A stretch of DNA of 64,000 nt from Arthrobacter sp. HY1533 (GCF_027568515.1 NZ_JANKZF010000005.1:278507-342506); one strand, 5' to 3'. Counted from the first letter of the stretch, positions 19,681 through 30,920 are shown. The notes: a model not told the origin generated them from the sequence alone. Made by a program: numbers and translations.

Positions 19681-22600
19681 TTAGCCGCTGAAGTTGGTGC
19701 CCAGGTCGTAGTCATCCAGGGGGATGGCACGGAACTCGGCGCCGAGGTCTCCCACGCCGCCCACGTAGTCGAAGTCGCTGAATGCGCTCGGACCGGTGAA
19801 CAGGTTGGCCTTGGCTTCTTCCGTGGGCTCCACCGTGACGTTGGTGTAGCGCGGAAGGCCGGTGCCGGCGGGGATCAGCTTACCGATGATCACGTTCTCC
19901 TTCAGACCCAGCAGCGGGTCAGACTTGCCTTCCATGGCCGCCTGCGTCAGGACGCGGGTGGTTTCCTGGAAGGAAGCAGCGGAGAGCCATGATTCGGTGG
20001 CCAAGGATGCCTTGGTGATACCCATCAGCTCGTTGCGGCCTGAAGCCGGCTTCTTGCCTTCGGACACGACGCGACGGTTTTCTGTCTCGAAGCGGCCGCG
20101 CTCGGCGAGCTCACCGGGCAGCAGGTTTGAATCGCCGGACTCGATGACCGTGACGCGGCGCAGCATCTGGCGGACGATAACCTCGACGTGCTTGTCGTGG
20201 ATACCTACACCCTGGCTGCGGTAAACGCCCTGGACTTCCTCAACGAGGTGCTTCTGGGCGGCACGCGGGCCGAGGATGCGCAGAACCTGCTTGGGGTCAA
20301 CAGCACCCACAATGAGCTTCTGACCAACCTCTACGTGCTCACCGTCGGCAACCGTCAGGCGTGCGCGGCGGAGAACCGGGTAGGCGATCTCTTCCGTGCC
20401 GTCGTCCGGGGTCAGGATCAAACGCATGGTCTTCTCGGACTCATCAATGTTGATGCGGCCGGCAGCTTCTGCGATCGGGGCAACACCCTTGGGGGTACGT
20501 GCCTCGAAGAGCTCCTGGATACGGGGCAGACCCTGGGTGATGTCCTCGCCACGGCTGGCGGAAACAGCACCACCGGTGTGGAAGGTACGCATGGTCAGCT
20601 GGGTACCGGGCTCACCAATGGACTGTGCGGCGATAATGCCCACGGCCTCACCGATGTCCACGGTCTTGCCGGTGGCCAGCGAGCGGCCGTAGCAAAGCGC
20701 ACAGGTTCCAACGGTCGACTCACAGGTCAGCACGGAGCGGACCTTGATCTCTTCAATGCCGGCTGCGAACAGCTTGGCAATGAGGACATCTCCAACGTCG
20801 TCGCCGGCCTCGGCCAGGACGGTGCCGGAAGAATCGACAACCTCGGAAGCCAAGGTACGGGCGTAAACGCTGTTCTCGACTTCCTCGTGCAGCACGATTG
20901 CGCCGTTGGCGTCGACCACTGCGATGGGCAGGGTCAGGCCGCGCTCGGTGCCACAGTCGTCTTCGCGAACGATGACATCCTGTGAAACGTCAACCAGACG
21001 ACGCGTCAGGTAACCGGAGTTTGCCGTACGCAGAGCGGTATCAGCCAGACCCTTACGGGCACCGTGGGTGGCGATGAAGTATTCCAGAACCGACAGGCCC
21101 TCACGGTAGGAGGACTTGATCGGGCGAGGAATAATTTCACCCTTCGGGTTGGCCACCAGGCCACGAATACCGGCAATCTGGCGAACCTGCATCCAGTTAC
21201 CACGGGCACCGGAGGACACCATGCGGTTGATCGTGTTGGACGCGGCGAAGGACGCACGCATCGAGTCGGCGATCTCGTTGGTTGCCTGGTTCCAGATGTC
21301 GATGAGCTCCTGGCGGCGCTCCTCGTCAGCAATCAGACCCTTGTCGTACTGGGCCTGGACCTTGGCGGCCTTGATCTCGTAGCTCTCAAGGAGAGCCGGC
21401 TTTGAGGCCGGAACCTCAATGTCGGAGATGGCCACAGTGACGCCCGAGCGGGTTGCCCAGTAGAAACCGGCATCCTTCAAGTTGTCCAGCGTTGCTGCCA
21501 CAACAACCTTGGGGTACCGCTCGGCGAGGTCGTTGACGATCTCGGAGAGCTGGCCCTTGTCGGCAACGGCTTCAACCCACGGGTAGTCCGCGGGCAGGGT
21601 GTCGTTGAAGATGACCTGGCCCAGGGAGGTGTCGATGATGGCGGACTCGCCAGCCTCGAAGCCTTCCGGCCCCTGTCGCTCCGGACCCGGCACGAAGCCT
21701 TCCAGGCGGATCTTGACCTGCGAGTTCAGGTGCAGCTCACCGGCGTCGAAAGCCATGACGGCTTCGGCTGCCGTGGAGAAGCTGCGGCCTTCGCCGGCAG
21801 AACCTTCACGCTTGGTGGTCAGGTGGTACAGGCCGATGATCATATCCTGCGAAGGCAGGGTGACCGGGCGGCCATCCGACGGCTTCAGGATGTTGTTGCT
21901 GGAGAGCATCAGGATGCGGGCTTCAGCCTGGGCTTCGGGGCTCAGCGGCAGGTGAACTGCCATCTGGTCACCGTCGAAGTCAGCGTTGAAGGCGCCACAA
22001 ACCAGCGGGTGAAGCTGGATTGCCTTGCCTTCAACAAGCTGGGGCTCGAACGCCTGGATACCCAAACGGTGCAGGGTTGGTGCACGGTTCAGCAGCACCG
22101 GGTGCTCGGTGATGATCTCTTCGAGAACATCCCACACCTGGGGGCGGAAACGCTCAACCATGCGCTTGGCGCTCTTGATGTTCTGTGCGTGGTTGAGGTC
22201 AACCAGGCGCTTCATCACGAACGGCTTGAAGAGCTCCAGGGCCATCTGCTTGGGCAGACCACACTGGTGCAGCTTCAGCTGCGGACCAACAACAATGACC
22301 GAACGGCCAGAGTAGTCAACGCGCTTACCGAGGAGGTTCTGACGGAAACGACCCTGCTTGCCCTTGAGCATGTCGCTCAGGGACTTCAACGGACGGTTGC
22401 CCGGACCGGTGACGGGGCGGCCACGACGACCGTTGTCGAACAGGGAGTCAACGGCTTCCTGCAGCATGCGCTTCTCGTTGTTGACGATGATCTCCGGAGC
22501 ACCCAGGTCAAGCAGGCGCTTGAGACGGTTGTTGCGGTTGATCACGCGACGGTACAGGTCGTTCAGGTCCGAGGTGGCGAAACGGCCACCGTCGAGCTGA

Positions 22601-23583
22601 ACCATGGGGCGCAGTTCCGGCGGGATCACCGGGACGGCATCCAGAACCATGCCAAGCGGGCTGTTGTTGGTGGTCAGGAATGCGTTGACAACCTTCAGGC
22701 GCTTGAGTGCACGGGTCTTGCGCTGGCCCTTGCCGTTGGCAATGATGTCGCGCAGGATCTCGGCTTCGCCGGGCATGTCAAAGTTCTCAAGACGGCTCTT
22801 GATGGCTTCGGCACCCATGGAACCTTCGAAGAACATGCCGTAGCGCTCGCGCAGTTCGCGGTAAAGAGCTTCGTCACCTTCCAGGTCGGCAACCTTCAGG
22901 CCCTTGAAACGGTCCCAAACCTGCTCGAGGCGGTCGATGTCCGCATCGGCACGCTTGCGCACGTTGGCCATCTGGCGGTCCGCGGAGTCGCGGGCCTTCT
23001 TCTTGTCGGCTGCCTTGGCGCCTTCACCTTCCAGGCGGGCAAGCTCGCCCTCGAGGTCGCGGGCGATCGTGGCGATGTCGCTGTCACGGGTGTCCACCAT
23101 GCGCTTCTTCTCAAGATCGTGCTCGATCTGGAGGTTCGGCAGCTCTTCGTGACGTGCTTCATCGTCAACGCTGGTGATCATGTAGGCAGCGAAGTAGATG
23201 ACCTTCTCAAGGTCCTTCGGTGCCAGGTCCAGCAGGTAGCCCAAGCGCGAGGGAACGCCCTTGAAGTACCAGATGTGGGTTACGGGTGCTGCAAGCTCAA
23301 TGTGGCCCATGCGCTCACGGCGCACCTTGGCGCGGGTGACTTCAACGCCACAACGCTCACAAATGATGCCCTTGAAGCGCACGCGCTTGTACTTGCCGCA
23401 GTAGCATTCCCAGTCGCGGGAAGGGCCGAAGATCTTCTCGCAGAAGAGGCCGTCCTTCTCGGGCTTGAGCGTGCGGTAGTTGATGGTTTCCGGCTTCTTG
23501 ACTTCGCCGTGGCTCCAGTCGCGGATGTCTTGCGCGGTGGCCAGGCCAATCTGCATGAGGCCGAAGGAGGATTCGCTGGACAT
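19681..23583 (-). CDS. rpoC: RNA polymerase beta-prime subunit
   Basis: Catalytic subunit of RNA polymerase, 1300 residues, the actinobacterial length. The N-terminal zinc finger has Cys60, Cys62, Cys75 and Cys78 (CYCGKY, CERCG). The catalytic Mg-binding motif [10 protein letters not shown] lies at about 533-542. The second zinc site includes the [11 protein letters not shown] cluster near residue 950. The trigger-loop region with [12 protein letters not shown] is intact. It starts about 100 bp after the rpoB stop and is followed by a terminator. Confidence 0.99.
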   Translation of the reverse strand: MSSESSFGLMQIGLATAQDIRDWSHGEVKKPETINYRTLKPEKDGLFCEKIFGPSRDWECYCGKYKRVRFKGIICERCGVEVTRAKVRRERMGHIELAAPVTHIWYFKGVPSRLGYLLDLAPKDLEKVIYFAAYMITSVDDEARHEELPNLQIEHDLEKKRMVDTRDSDIATIARDLEGELARLEGEGAKAADKKKARDSADRQMANVRKRADADIDRLEQVWDRFKGLKVADLEGDEALYRELRERYGMFFEGSMGAEAIKSRLENFDMPGEAEILRDIIANGKGQRKTRALKRLKVVNAFLTTNNSPLGMVLDAVPVIPPELRPMVQLDGGRFATSDLNDLYRRVINRNNRLKRLLDLGAPEIIVNNEKRMLQEAVDSLFDNGRRGRPVTGPGNRPLKSLSDMLKGKQGRFRQNLLGKRVDYSGRSVIVVGPQLKLHQCGLPKQMALELFKPFVMKRLVDLNHAQNIKSAKRMVERFRPQVWDVLEEIITEHPVLLNRAPTLHRLGIQAFEPQLVEGKAIQLHPLVCGAFNADFDGDQMAVHLPLSPEAQAEARILMLSSNNILKPSDGRPVTLPSQDMIIGLYHLTTKREGSAGEGRSFSTAAEAVMAFDAGELHLNSQVKIRLEGFVPGPERQGPEGFEAGESAIIDTSLGQVIFNDTLPADYPWVEAVADKGQLSEIVNDLAERYPKVVVAATLDNLKDAGFYWATRSGVTVAISDIEVPASKPALLESYEIKAAKVQAQYDKGLIADEERRQELIDIWNQATNEIADSMRASFAASNTINRMVSSGARGNWMQVRQIAGIRGLVANPKGEIIPRPIKSSYREGLSVLEYFIATHGARKGLADTALRTANSGYLTRRLVDVSQDVIVREDDCGTERGLTLPIAVVDANGAIVLHEEVENSVYARTLASEVVDSSGTVLAEAGDDVGDVLIAKLFAAGIEEIKVRSVLTCESTVGTCALCYGRSLATGKTVDIGEAVGIIAAQSIGEPGTQLTMRTFHTGGAVSASRGEDITQGLPRIQELFEARTPKGVAPIAEAAGRINIDESEKTMRLILTPDDGTEEIAYPVLRRARLTVADGEHVEVGQKLIVGAVDPKQVLRILGPRAAQKHLVEEVQGVYRSQGVGIHDKHVEVIVRQMLRRVTVIESGDSNLLPGELAERGRFETENRRVVSEGKKPASGRNELMGITKASLATESWLSAASFQETTRVLTQAAMEGKSDPLLGLKENVIIGKLIPAGTGLPRYTNVTVEPTEEAKANLFTGPSAFSDFDYVGGVGDLGAEFRAIPLDDYDLGTNFSG

Positions 23584-23684
23584 ATGGGTCCTGTTCTCTC
23601 TAATTCTCTAAGTCTGAATGTCTAAGCGGGTACGGGAAGAAGTGAAGGTCCGGCGGCGGTGGGCTGGCCACCGCCGCCGACTCA

Positions 23685-26600
23685 CTAAACTTCTTCGACA
23701 GAGTTAGGCTCGGCCCGTGACAGGTCGATGCCCAGCTCCTCCGCGGCCCGGAAGACTTCATCATCCGAGTCACGCATTTCAATCGTGGTGCCGTCGGTGG
23801 AAAGGACTTCCACGTTCAGGCACAGCGACTGCATTTCCTTGATGAGAACCTTGAAGGACTCGGGGATGCCCGGCTCCGGGATGTTCTCGCCCTTGACGAT
23901 GGCTTCGTAGACCTTCACGCGGCCATGGATGTCATCGGACTTGATGGTCAACAGTTCCTGCAGCGTGTACGCCGCACCGTAAGCCTCAAGTGCCCAAACT
24001 TCCATTTCACCGAAGCGCTGGCCACCGAACTGGGCCTTACCACCCAGGGGCTGCTGCGTGATCATGGAGTACGGGCCCGTGGAACGGGCGTGGATCTTGT
24101 CGTCCACCAGGTGGTGGAGCTTCAAGATGTACATGTAGCCAACGGAGACCGGGTCCGGGAACGGCTCGCCGGAGCGGCCGTCGAACAGGCGGGTCTTGCC
24201 CGAGGAATCGATCAGGCGATCGCCGTCGCGAGTCACATTGGTGGAGTCGAGCAGGCCTGTGATTTCAGAGTCACGGGCACCGTCGAAGACCGGGGTGGCA
24301 ACCTTCGTCTGACCGATTTCACGCGGCAGGTTCGGCAGGTTCTTGATCCAGTCAGGCTCGCCTTCAACCTTCCAGCCGGTCTTGGCAACCCAACCGAGGT
24401 GGATTTCCAGGACCTGGCCCACGTTCATTCGACCCGGAACACCCAGGGGGTTCAGGACGATGTCAACGGGGGTGCCGTCAGCCAGGAAGGGCATGTCTTC
24501 GATCGGGAGGATCTTGGAAATAACACCCTTGTTGCCGTGGCGGCCTGCAAGCTTGTCACCATCGGTGATCTTGCGCTTGTTGGCAACGTAGACGCGAACC
24601 AGCTGGTTCACTCCGGGAGGCAGGTCATCTTCGGAGTCGCGGTCGAAGACGCGCACACCGATGACGGTTCCGGACTCGCCGTGGGGAACCTTCAGGGAGG
24701 TGTCGCGAACTTCGCGGCTCTTCTCACCGAAGATGGCGCGCAGCAGGCGCTCTTCCGGGGTCAGCTCGGTCTCGCCCTTGGGCGTGACCTTTCCTACCAG
24801 GATGTCGCCGGCTTCAACTTCAGCACCGATGTGGATGATGCCGCGCTCGTCCAGGCCAGCAAGGATTTCCTCGGAAACGTTCGGGATGTCCCGGGTGATT
24901 TCCTCGGCACCAAGCTTGGTGTCGCGGGCGTCAATTTCATGCTCTTCGATGTGAATCGAGGAGAGCACGTCTTCGGCAACAATGCGCTGCGAGAGGATGA
25001 TGGCATCCTCGTAGTTGTGGCCTTCCCAGGACATGAACGCCACAAGGAGGTTCTTGCCCAGGGCGAGCTCGCCCATGTCCGTTGCCGGGCCGTCGGCGAT
25101 GATGCCGCCAACTTCCAGGCGCTGGCCTTCGGAGGCCAGGACGCGCTGGTTGTAAGCCGTGCCCTGGTTGGAACGCTGGTACTTGGCGATCGGGTAGCTG
25201 ATCTCCGTGCCGTCGTCGTTGAGCATGACAACAACGTCGGCGGAAACCTCGGAGACCACACCGGCCTTCTTGGCAATGACAACGTCACCGGCGTCAACAG
25301 CGGTGGCGCGCTCCATGCCGGTACCCACGAACGGGGCCTCGGACTGGACCAGCGGCACAGCCTGACGCTGCATGTTCGCACCCATGAGGGCGCGGTTGGC
25401 GTCATCGTGCTCGAGGAACGGAATCAGGGCGGTTGCCACGGACACCATCTGGCGCGGGGAAACGTCCATGTACTCGACCTCGTCGGCCGGGATCAGGACG
25501 GGCTCGCCGCCACCACCGCGCTGGCGAACCAGGACGGACTCTTCAACGAAGTGGTTGTTGTCGTCCAGCGGCGCGTTGGCCTGGGCGATGACAACGTCCA
25601 TCTCGTCATCAGCGGTCAGGTAGTCAACCTCATCGGAGACCACACCACCCTTGACGCGGCGGTACGGGGTCTCGATGAAGCCGAACGGGTTGATGCGACC
25701 GTAGGAAGCCAAGGAACCGATCAGACCAATGTTCGGGCCTTCAGGGGTTTCAATGGGGCACATGCGGCCGTAGTGGGACGGGTGAACGTCTCGAACTTCC
25801 ATGCCTGCACGGTCACGGGACAAACCGCCCGGGCCCAGCGCGGACAGGCGACGCTTGTGCGTCAGGCCGGCCAGCGGGTTGTTCTGGTCCATGAACTGCG
25901 ACAGCTGGGACGTTCCGAAGAACTCCTTGATGGCAGCCACAACGGGGCGGATGTTGATCAGGGTCTGCGGCGTGATCGCTTCGACGTCCTGCGTAGTCAT
26001 GCGCTCGCGAACAACGCGCTCCATGCGGGAAAGACCCGTGCGGACCTGGTTCTCGATGAGCTCGCCCACGGCGCGGATGCGACGGTTGCCGAAGTGGTCG
26101 ATGTCGTCGACGTCGACGCGCAGGTCAACCTCGGCGCCGTCGCGCTTGCCCTTGGTGGTCTTGTTGCCGGCGTGCAAGGCAACCAGGTACTTGATCATGG
26201 CGACGATGTCGTCCACGCTCAGCACGGAGGCGTTCTCATCGCTCAACGGCAGGTCGATGCCCAGCTTGCGGTTGATCTTGTAACGGCCAACCTTGGCCAG
26301 ATCGTAGCGCTTCGGGTTGAAGTACAGGTTGTGCAGCAGCGCATCGGCAGCGTCGACCGTGGGCGGCTCGCCCGGGCGCAGCTTGCGGTAGATGTCCAAG
26401 AGGGCATCTTCGCGGCCGGTGGTGGCATCCTTTTCAAGGGTTGCGCGGATGGAGTCGAACTCGCCGAACTCCTCCAGGATCTGGCCTTCGGTCCAGCCCA
26501 GTGCCTTCAACAGCACGGTGACCGACTGCTTGCGCTTGCGGTCAAGACGCACGCCGACCTGGTCGCGCTTGTCAATCTCCAGCTCGAACCATGCACCACG

Positions 26601-27203
26601 TGAGGGGATGATCTTGGCGGTGAAGATTTCCTTGTCGCTGGTCTTGTCCGCGGCGCGCTCAAAGTAGGCGCCCGGGGAACGGACCAGCTGGGAGACAACA
26701 ACACGCTCGGTGCCGTTGATGACGAAGGTGCCCTTGTTGGTCATGAGCGGGAAATCGCCCATGAACACAGTCTGCTGCTTGATTTCACCGGTCATGTTGT
26801 TCATGAACTCGGCCTTGACGTACAGCGGCGCGGCGTACGTGGCGTCGCGGTCCTTGCACTCGTCAACAGTGAACTTGGGGTCAGAGAATTCCGGTTCCGT
26901 GAAGGACAGGGACATGGTGCCCTGGAAGTCCTCAATCGGGGAGATCTCTTCGAAGATGTCGGACAGACCCGAGGTGACGGCCACACTGTCATCGCCGGCG
27001 TCCACGGCCGTCTGCATGCGGTCCTGCCAGCGCCCATTGCCTACGAGCCAGTCAAAGCTCTCGGTCTGGAGTGCAAGCAGATTCGGCACGTCAAGCGGCT
27101 CGTGAATCTTTGCGAATGAGAGGCGACTCTTTGCACCGTCGGTGCTGTTTGAATCGATAGCGGTTGCAGCGTTATTTACATTAGAGGTGCTCGAGGCGAC
27201 CAA
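23685..27203 (-). CDS. rpoB: RNA polymerase beta subunit
   Basis: Beta subunit of RNA polymerase, 1172 residues from a TTG at 27203 (read MVASSTSN). I prefer this start because AAGGATC sits about 7 bp upstream of it. The in-frame GTG 15 bp earlier would place that ribosome-binding site inside the gene. The rifampicin-binding cluster ([30 protein letters not shown]) lies near residues 428-455 and is wild type. The C-terminal [21 protein letters not shown] motif is intact. It is separated from rplL by two plus-strand genes, so it has its own promoter. Confidence 0.98.
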   Translation of the reverse strand: MVASSTSNVNNAATAIDSNSTDGAKSRLSFAKIHEPLDVPNLLALQTESFDWLVGNGRWQDRMQTAVDAGDDSVAVTSGLSDIFEEISPIEDFQGTMSLSFTEPEFSDPKFTVDECKDRDATYAAPLYVKAEFMNNMTGEIKQQTVFMGDFPLMTNKGTFVINGTERVVVSQLVRSPGAYFERAADKTSDKEIFTAKIIPSRGAWFELEIDKRDQVGVRLDRKRKQSVTVLLKALGWTEGQILEEFGEFDSIRATLEKDATTGREDALLDIYRKLRPGEPPTVDAADALLHNLYFNPKRYDLAKVGRYKINRKLGIDLPLSDENASVLSVDDIVAMIKYLVALHAGNKTTKGKRDGAEVDLRVDVDDIDHFGNRRIRAVGELIENQVRTGLSRMERVVRERMTTQDVEAITPQTLINIRPVVAAIKEFFGTSQLSQFMDQNNPLAGLTHKRRLSALGPGGLSRDRAGMEVRDVHPSHYGRMCPIETPEGPNIGLIGSLASYGRINPFGFIETPYRRVKGGVVSDEVDYLTADDEMDVVIAQANAPLDDNNHFVEESVLVRQRGGGGEPVLIPADEVEYMDVSPRQMVSVATALIPFLEHDDANRALMGANMQRQAVPLVQSEAPFVGTGMERATAVDAGDVVIAKKAGVVSEVSADVVVMLNDDGTEISYPIAKYQRSNQGTAYNQRVLASEGQRLEVGGIIADGPATDMGELALGKNLLVAFMSWEGHNYEDAIILSQRIVAEDVLSSIHIEEHEIDARDTKLGAEEITRDIPNVSEEILAGLDERGIIHIGAEVEAGDILVGKVTPKGETELTPEERLLRAIFGEKSREVRDTSLKVPHGESGTVIGVRVFDRDSEDDLPPGVNQLVRVYVANKRKITDGDKLAGRHGNKGVISKILPIEDMPFLADGTPVDIVLNPLGVPGRMNVGQVLEIHLGWVAKTGWKVEGEPDWIKNLPNLPREIGQTKVATPVFDGARDSEITGLLDSTNVTRDGDRLIDSSGKTRLFDGRSGEPFPDPVSVGYMYILKLHHLVDDKIHARSTGPYSMITQQPLGGKAQFGGQRFGEMEVWALEAYGAAYTLQELLTIKSDDIHGRVKVYEAIVKGENIPEPGIPESFKVLIKEMQSLCLNVEVLSTDGTTIEMRDSDDEVFRAAEELGIDLSRAEPNSVEEV

Positions 27204-27661
27204 GAGGGATCCTTCCACAGACCTGCAGGCTTGTTCATGCGACCCCCACCCGATCCGCCCCAGGTCATCAAACCTGGGCGAACGCTGGACAGGCTGCCAA
27301 GAAAAGCGCCTTCCCGGGAGACTGGCCCCCGGTGTTGCTTGCTTTCCACGGCCCCTGACCTAGACAAAGCCCACCGCTATATGAAGGCTGAAGGTTAAGA
27401 GGGATACGCAAAGAACTACATTACAGCCTTTAGTGCGCACGTGTCTACCCCACCTTGTGAAAAATCGCAAGTATCAATGTGGGGGGCCGGAAAATCCGTG
27501 TGATTCCGGGGCGAACCGCCGGCATTGCCTTCGTCACACGTGCCAAAAATGGTCTCCGCCGCCCGGAAATTTCAAGGGGCCGGCAGCTGTTAGATTTTAG
27601 TGAGGACGAGTGCAGCTCAACGAGGTGCTGCACGGAACAAGTTTCAAGGAGCATGGCAGCA
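27204..27661. other. Divergent promoter region of rpoB and a thiolase
   Basis: No gene is supported in this 458-bp gap. It contains a good minus-strand promoter for rpoB (27442-27470), implying a leader of about 230 nt before rpoB. The thiolase promoter must lie on the plus strand between about 27480 and 27640, but I cannot point to clear boxes. Confidence 0.45.
27442..27470 (-). promoter_or_regulatory. Candidate sigma70-type promoter of rpoBC
   Basis: On the minus strand TTGCGA (27465-27470) and TAGACA (27442-27447) are separated by exactly 17 bp. Both are close to consensus for a housekeeping promoter, and the expected start near 27435 lies about 230 bp upstream of rpoB. Confidence 0.55.
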
Positions 27662-28861
27662 ATGACGGCACAAGCACACGATGTTGTAATTCTTGCAGGA
27701 GCCCGCACACCCCAGGGGCGGCTCAACGGCCAGCTGGCTGCCTTCACCGCCGTCGAGCTGGGCGCCAGGGCCATTGCGGCGGCCGTGGAGCGGGCGGGCG
27801 TGGAGCCGGCCGACATTGACCAGGTCATCATGGGCCAGGTGCTTCAGGCAGGGGCCGGGCAGAATCCGGCCAGGCAGAGCGCCGTGGGCGCCGGCATCGG
27901 CTGGAGCGTGCCCGCCGTGACCATCAACAAGGTCTGCCTGTCAGGGCTCACTGCCGTCATCGACGCTGCCCGGCTCATCCGCAGCGGCGAGGCCTCCGTG
28001 GTGGTGGCCGGCGGGCAGGAATCCATGACCCGCGCCCCGCACATCCTGCCCGGTTCCCGCCAGGGCTGGAGCTACGGGGCCATCCAGGCCCTAGACGTGG
28101 CCGCACATGACGGGCTGACCGACGCCTTCGACAACGACTCCATGGGGCTCTCCACGGAACGCGGCAACATCCGGCTCCACATCAGCCGCACGGCGCAGGA
28201 CGAGGTAGCCGCTGCATCCCACCAACGCGCTGCCGCCGCCGTGGAGGCCGGGGTCCTGGACGGCGAAATCGTGCCCGTCTCGGTCCCCCAGCGCAAGGGA
28301 GATCCCCTGGTGCTGACCCGCGACGAGGGCATCCGGGCCCAGACCACCACGGAAACGCTGGCCGGGCTGCGTCCGGCGTTCACGGCCGACGGCGCCATCA
28401 CCGCCGGGAACTCCTCTCCCCTTTCCGATGGCGCCAGTGCACTGGTGCTCGCCTCGCGCGGGTATGCCGAGGAGCACTCGCTCCCCTGGCTTGCCGTGGT
28501 GGGCTCACCCGGGCAGGTGGCCGGGCCGGACAACTCACTGCACTCGCAGCCCTCAAACGCCATTGCCAGGGCCCTGGAGACCGCAGGCTGGAGCACGGCG
28601 GACCTGGATTTCATTGAAATCAACGAGGCCTTCGGATCCGTGGCTGTGCAGTCCCTGCGCGATCTGGACTACCCCCTGGAGAAATGCAACATCCACGGCG
28701 GTGCCATCGCCCTGGGCCACCCCATCGGGGCCTCCGGTGCCCGGCTGGCCCTCCATGCGGCCATGGAACTGGGCCGGCGCGGTTCCGGCAAGGCCGCGGT
28801 CTCCCTGTGCGGCGGAGGCGGCCAGGGCGAAGCCCTGCTGCTCTTCCGGGACGCCGAATGA
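27662..28861 (+). CDS. Acetyl-CoA C-acyltransferase (thiolase family)
   Basis: Thiolase that condenses or cleaves acyl-CoA, here most like the biosynthetic acetoacetyl-CoA type; 399 residues. The acyl-accepting Cys92 (NKVCLSG), His353 in GGAIALGHPIGASGAR and the second active Cys383 in SLCGGGGQG are all present. I start at the ATG at 27662 (MTAQAHDVVILAGARTP), about 10 bp from AAGGAG; an ATG 9 bp earlier is only 2 bp from it. The gene overlaps the YbaK-like gene by 4 bp. Pathway (beta-oxidation or polyhydroxyalkanoate) cannot be decided from context. Confidence 0.93.
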   Translation: MTAQAHDVVILAGARTPQGRLNGQLAAFTAVELGARAIAAAVERAGVEPADIDQVIMGQVLQAGAGQNPARQSAVGAGIGWSVPAVTINKVCLSGLTAVIDAARLIRSGEASVVVAGGQESMTRAPHILPGSRQGWSYGAIQALDVAAHDGLTDAFDNDSMGLSTERGNIRLHISRTAQDEVAAASHQRAAAAVEAGVLDGEIVPVSVPQRKGDPLVLTRDEGIRAQTTTETLAGLRPAFTADGAITAGNSSPLSDGASALVLASRGYAEEHSLPWLAVVGSPGQVAGPDNSLHSQPSNAIARALETAGWSTADLDFIEINEAFGSVAVQSLRDLDYPLEKCNIHGGAIALGHPIGASGARLALHAAMELGRRGSGKAAVSLCGGGGQGEALLLFRDAE

Positions 28862-29343
28862 GCCAGGATCCGGCCCTGCAGGGGCACGCGCGCGTTGCAG
28901 CGGACGCAGCCTCCCGCGGCCTGGGCGTGGAGATCTTTGCCCGCCCCGCCGCCAACTCCCTCGTGGAGGCCGCCGAACTCATGGGGATCACGCCAGCGGA
29001 CATTGTGAAATCCCTCGTGGTCAAGCGCAGCGACGGGAACTTCCTGTTTGCCCTGGTCCCTGGCGGGCGTGCCATCTCCTGGCCCAAGCTGCGCGCAGTG
29101 GTGGGCGTCAACAAGCTCCAGATGCCCCACGCCGATGTGGCACTGGCCGCCACGGGCTACGAACGCGGCACCATCACCCCGCTGGGCAGCACCACCCAAT
29201 GGCCCCTCTACGTGGACGAGGGCATCCGCGGCCGCCGCGTCGCCATGGGCGCCGGCGAGCACGGCTACAGCATGTTCGTTGAGGCGGACGAGCTCATCGT
29301 TGCCTTCGGCGCCACAGTGGCAGACATATCCGTGCCCGAATAG
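28858..29343 (+). CDS. YbaK/EbsC-family aminoacyl-tRNA deacylase-like protein
   Basis: A 161-residue single-domain protein resembling the trans-editing domain family that removes mischarged amino acids (YbaK hydrolyses Cys-tRNA-Pro). The conserved core is ADIVKSLVVKRSDGNFLFALVPGGRAISWPKLRAVVG, followed by GYERGTITPLGSTTQWPLYVDEGI, with the lysine of VKSLVVK as expected catalytic residue. The ATG overlaps the thiolase stop (ATGA). The exact tRNA substrate is unknown. Confidence 0.88.
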   Translation: MSQDPALQGHARVAADAASRGLGVEIFARPAANSLVEAAELMGITPADIVKSLVVKRSDGNFLFALVPGGRAISWPKLRAVVGVNKLQMPHADVALAATGYERGTITPLGSTTQWPLYVDEGIRGRRVAMGAGEHGYSMFVEADELIVAFGATVADISVPE

Positions 29344-29447
29344 CCCCACGGCCCCTGCGCCTCCCGGCGGAGCCCCGGAATTCCCTCGGCTGGGCCCACA
29401 AGCACGAGGGCCCCGCTGCGAGCCTGCGAGCAGTGGGAGTGCTTGGG

Positions 29448-29520
29448 GACTTTCCGGCCAATCGGCCGCGGGCGGCCTCGGCCTCCCTGACGCGGCCTAC
29501 GGAAACCCCGGCTCCCCCGC
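29448..29520. repeat. Dispersed repeat family 1, copy A
   Basis: Begins GACTTTCCGGCCAATCGGCC and matches 46633-46705 with about 8 differences over some 72 bp by eye. The segment is internally palindromic (GGCCGCGGGCGGCC-type core). Both copies lie in intergenic gaps next to minus-strand genes. Confidence 0.7.
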
Positions 29521-29582
29521 CGTCCGGCTCACGCTGCCGGCGTTACCAACTCCCGTGGCACCCAAGGCCATCGAAACTCGTA

Positions 29583-29685
29583 GGCGGTGAAGCCGCCATT
29601 TTTTGTAGGCGACGTAAAGGAGACGCCTAAGGCCGCCCGCGGCCGTGGGGTCGGATAGTCGCCGGAAAAATGGCGGTTCACCGCC
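29583..29685. repeat. Inverted repeat related to dispersed repeat family 1
   Basis: The outer arms 29583-29603 and 29666-29685 are inverted copies differing by one inserted base (core CCGCCATTTTT). A second paired GGCGAC/GTCGCC lies just inside. The interior GTAGGCGACGT...GGAG...AGGCCG resembles the reverse complement of family 1. The right arm TAGTCGCCGGAAAAATGGCG recurs exactly at 46724-46743. Confidence 0.65.
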
Positions 29686-29700
29686 GGAGCCAACCACGGG

Positions 29701-29790
29701 GTCTCGACAGGCTCGACCACCGGCGGCGGGGTCTCGGGGGTCTCGACAAGCTCGACCACCTGCGGCCGGGTCTCGGGGGTCTCGACCACC
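29701..29790. repeat. Clustered GTCTCGAC-type palindromic repeats
   Basis: GTCTCGACAGGCTCGACC starts at 29701, GTCTCGACAAGCTCGACC at 29740, and a shortened GTCTCGACCACC at 29779, spaced about 39 bp apart with CGGGGTCTCGGGG-like linkers. The core TCGACAAGCTCGA is nearly self-complementary. Related units occur at 33849-33873 and inside a gene at 57985-58000. I recall such REP-like units in Micrococcales genomes. Confidence 0.7.
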
Positions 29791-29805
29791 GGCGTTAACG
29801 AAAAA

Positions 29806-29835
29806 GAAGCCCCGCACCAATCGGTGCGGGGCTTC
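29806..29835 (-). terminator. Intrinsic terminator of rplJ-rplL
   Basis: A 13-bp perfect stem (GAAGCCCCGCACC, loop AATC) lies 18 bp past the rplL stop, followed in minus-strand RNA by TTTTTCG. Flanking A/T runs allow the stem to extend and to work in both directions. Confidence 0.88.
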
Positions 29836-29853
29836 TTTTGAAAGGCGAGGTGA

Positions 29854-30228
29854 TTACTTGACGGTAACCGTGGCGCCGGCAGCCTCGAGGGCTTCCTTTG
29901 CCTTCTCAGCAGCTTCCTTGGTTGCGCCTTCGAGGACGGCCTTGGGAGCCGAGTCAACGACCTCCTTGGCTTCCTTCAGACCCAGGGAAGTGATTGCGCG
30001 AACTTCCTTGATCACTGCGATCTTCTTGTCGCCAGCTGCTTCGAGGATGACGTCGAATTCGGTCTGCTCTTCAGCTTCTTCAGCTGCGCCGCCGGCGGGG
30101 CCAGCAACTGCAACAGCAGCAGCGGTAACTTCGAAGGTCTCTTCGAAGAGCTTGACGAACTCGGAGAGCTCGATGATGGTCAGTTCCTTGAAAGCTGCAA
30201 TCAGCTCGTCGTTGGTGAGCTTAGCCAT
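29854..30228 (-). CDS. rplL: 50S ribosomal protein L7/L12
   Basis: Multicopy stalk protein that recruits translation GTPases; 124 residues. It has an N-terminal dimerisation domain ([32 protein letters not shown]), an Ala/Gly-rich hinge at about 38-52, and the C-terminal domain ([40 protein letters not shown]). It follows rplJ after a 104-bp gap with a strong stem-loop. Confidence 0.98.
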   Translation of the reverse strand: MAKLTNDELIAAFKELTIIELSEFVKLFEETFEVTAAAVAVAGPAGGAAEEAEEQTEFDVILEAAGDKKIAVIKEVRAITSLGLKEAKEVVDSAPKAVLEGATKEAAEKAKEALEAAGATVTVK

Positions 30229-30281
30229 GGGTGGCGCTCCTTCTGTGTACTTGCCCGGTGAAGGGCGAATCTAAAAACCTA

Positions 30282-30334
30282 AGTCCTCATGGATTTAGGG
30301 AAAAACTAACAGGGATAAATCCCTGATGAGGACT
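30282..30334 (-). promoter_or_regulatory. Stem-loop in the rplJ-rplL intercistronic region
   Basis: AGTCCTCAT (30282-30290) plus GGATTTA (30291-30297) pair with TAAATCC (30316-30322) and ATGAGGACT (30326-30334), giving 16 bp with a 3-nt bulge and an 18-nt loop. The distal arm overlaps the rplJ stop codon. A role in setting the L10:L12 ratio by processing, pausing or ribosome loading is inferred. Confidence 0.55.
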
Positions 30335-30920
30335 AGGCCTCGGTGGTCTCAGCTTCAGCGGCCGGAGCTTCTTCAGCAACAGCTGCTTCTTCAGCGGCGG
30401 GAGCTTCCTCAGCGGCCGGAGCCTCTTCAGCGGGAGCGCCTTCTGCAAGCTTCAAACGCAGGGCCTCGAGGGTGCGCGCAACGGCGGCCATCGGTGCCTT
30501 GAGGATGCCGGCAACCTTGGCCAGCTGCAGCTCGCGCGACTCGAGGGCAGCCAGTGCGGCGACCTCGGAAGCGTTGAGCGCCTTGCCTTCGAAGATGCCG
30601 GTCTTGATGACCAGCTGCTTGTTGGCCTTTGCAAAATCCGTCAGGCTCTTTGCTGCCGCAACAGCGTCACCCTTGATGAATGCAATGGCGGTGGGGCCGG
30701 AGAGCTGACCTTCGAAAGCATCAACACCAGCTTCCTTGGCCGCAATGGCAGTCAGGGTGTTCTTTACGACCGAGAACTTGGTGTCCTGGCCGAGAGAAAC
30801 GCGCAGCTCCTTGAGCTGTGCAACGGTGAGCCCACGGTATTCGGTTAGGACTGCGGCAGTTGAATCATTGAAATCCTGTGTGATTTCTGCAACTGCAGCC
30901 ACCTTTGTTGGCGTTGCCAT
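30333..30920 (-). CDS. rplJ: 50S ribosomal protein L10
   Basis: uL10, base of the L7/L12 stalk. The ATG at 30920 ([40 protein letters not shown]) gives 195 residues; the open frame extends 25 codons further into leader hairpin sequence with no similarity. L12-binding helix residues lie around 135-165. The tail is a repeated Glu/Ala/Pro ([10 protein letters not shown]) run of about 35 residues. A structured leader precedes the gene, as expected for autogenous control by the L10-L12 complex. Confidence 0.97.
   Translation of the reverse strand: MATPTKVAAVAEITQDFNDSTAAVLTEYRGLTVAQLKELRVSLGQDTKFSVVKNTLTAIAAKEAGVDAFEGQLSGPTAIAFIKGDAVAAAKSLTDFAKANKQLVIKTGIFEGKALNASEVAALAALESRELQLAKVAGILKAPMAAVARTLEALRLKLAEGAPAEEAPAAEEAPAAEEAAVAEEAPAAEAETTEA

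Larger units (their letters stand above)
29344..29805. other. Repeat-rich intergenic region between rplL and a deacylase gene
   Basis: About 460 bp without a supported gene, lying between convergent transcription units. It contains three repeat blocks: a dispersed repeat copy at 29448-29520, an inverted copy at 29583-29685, and clustered GTCTCGAC-type elements at 29701-29790. Long open frames here are by-products of the repeats. Confidence 0.6.

Noticed and set aside
21730..23625. 631-codon open frame antisense to rpoC
   Set aside because: Shadow of rpoC caused by high third-position GC; no family motif or independent ribosome-binding site.
23925..26603. 892-codon open frame on the plus strand antisense to rpoB
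   Set aside because: It mirrors rpoB codon by codon in a high-GC genome; the translation is low-complexity Val/Gly/Ala/Asp with no domain, and rpoB is certain.
29701..29790. CRISPR-like appearance of regularly spaced repeats
   Set aside because: Only about three units with similar rather than unique spacers, no leader and no cas genes; fits a REP-like family.
29497..29957. Arg/Pro-rich open frames across the repeat region near rplL
   Set aside because: They are produced by repeated GTCTCGAC-type units and run into rplL antisense; no coding signal.
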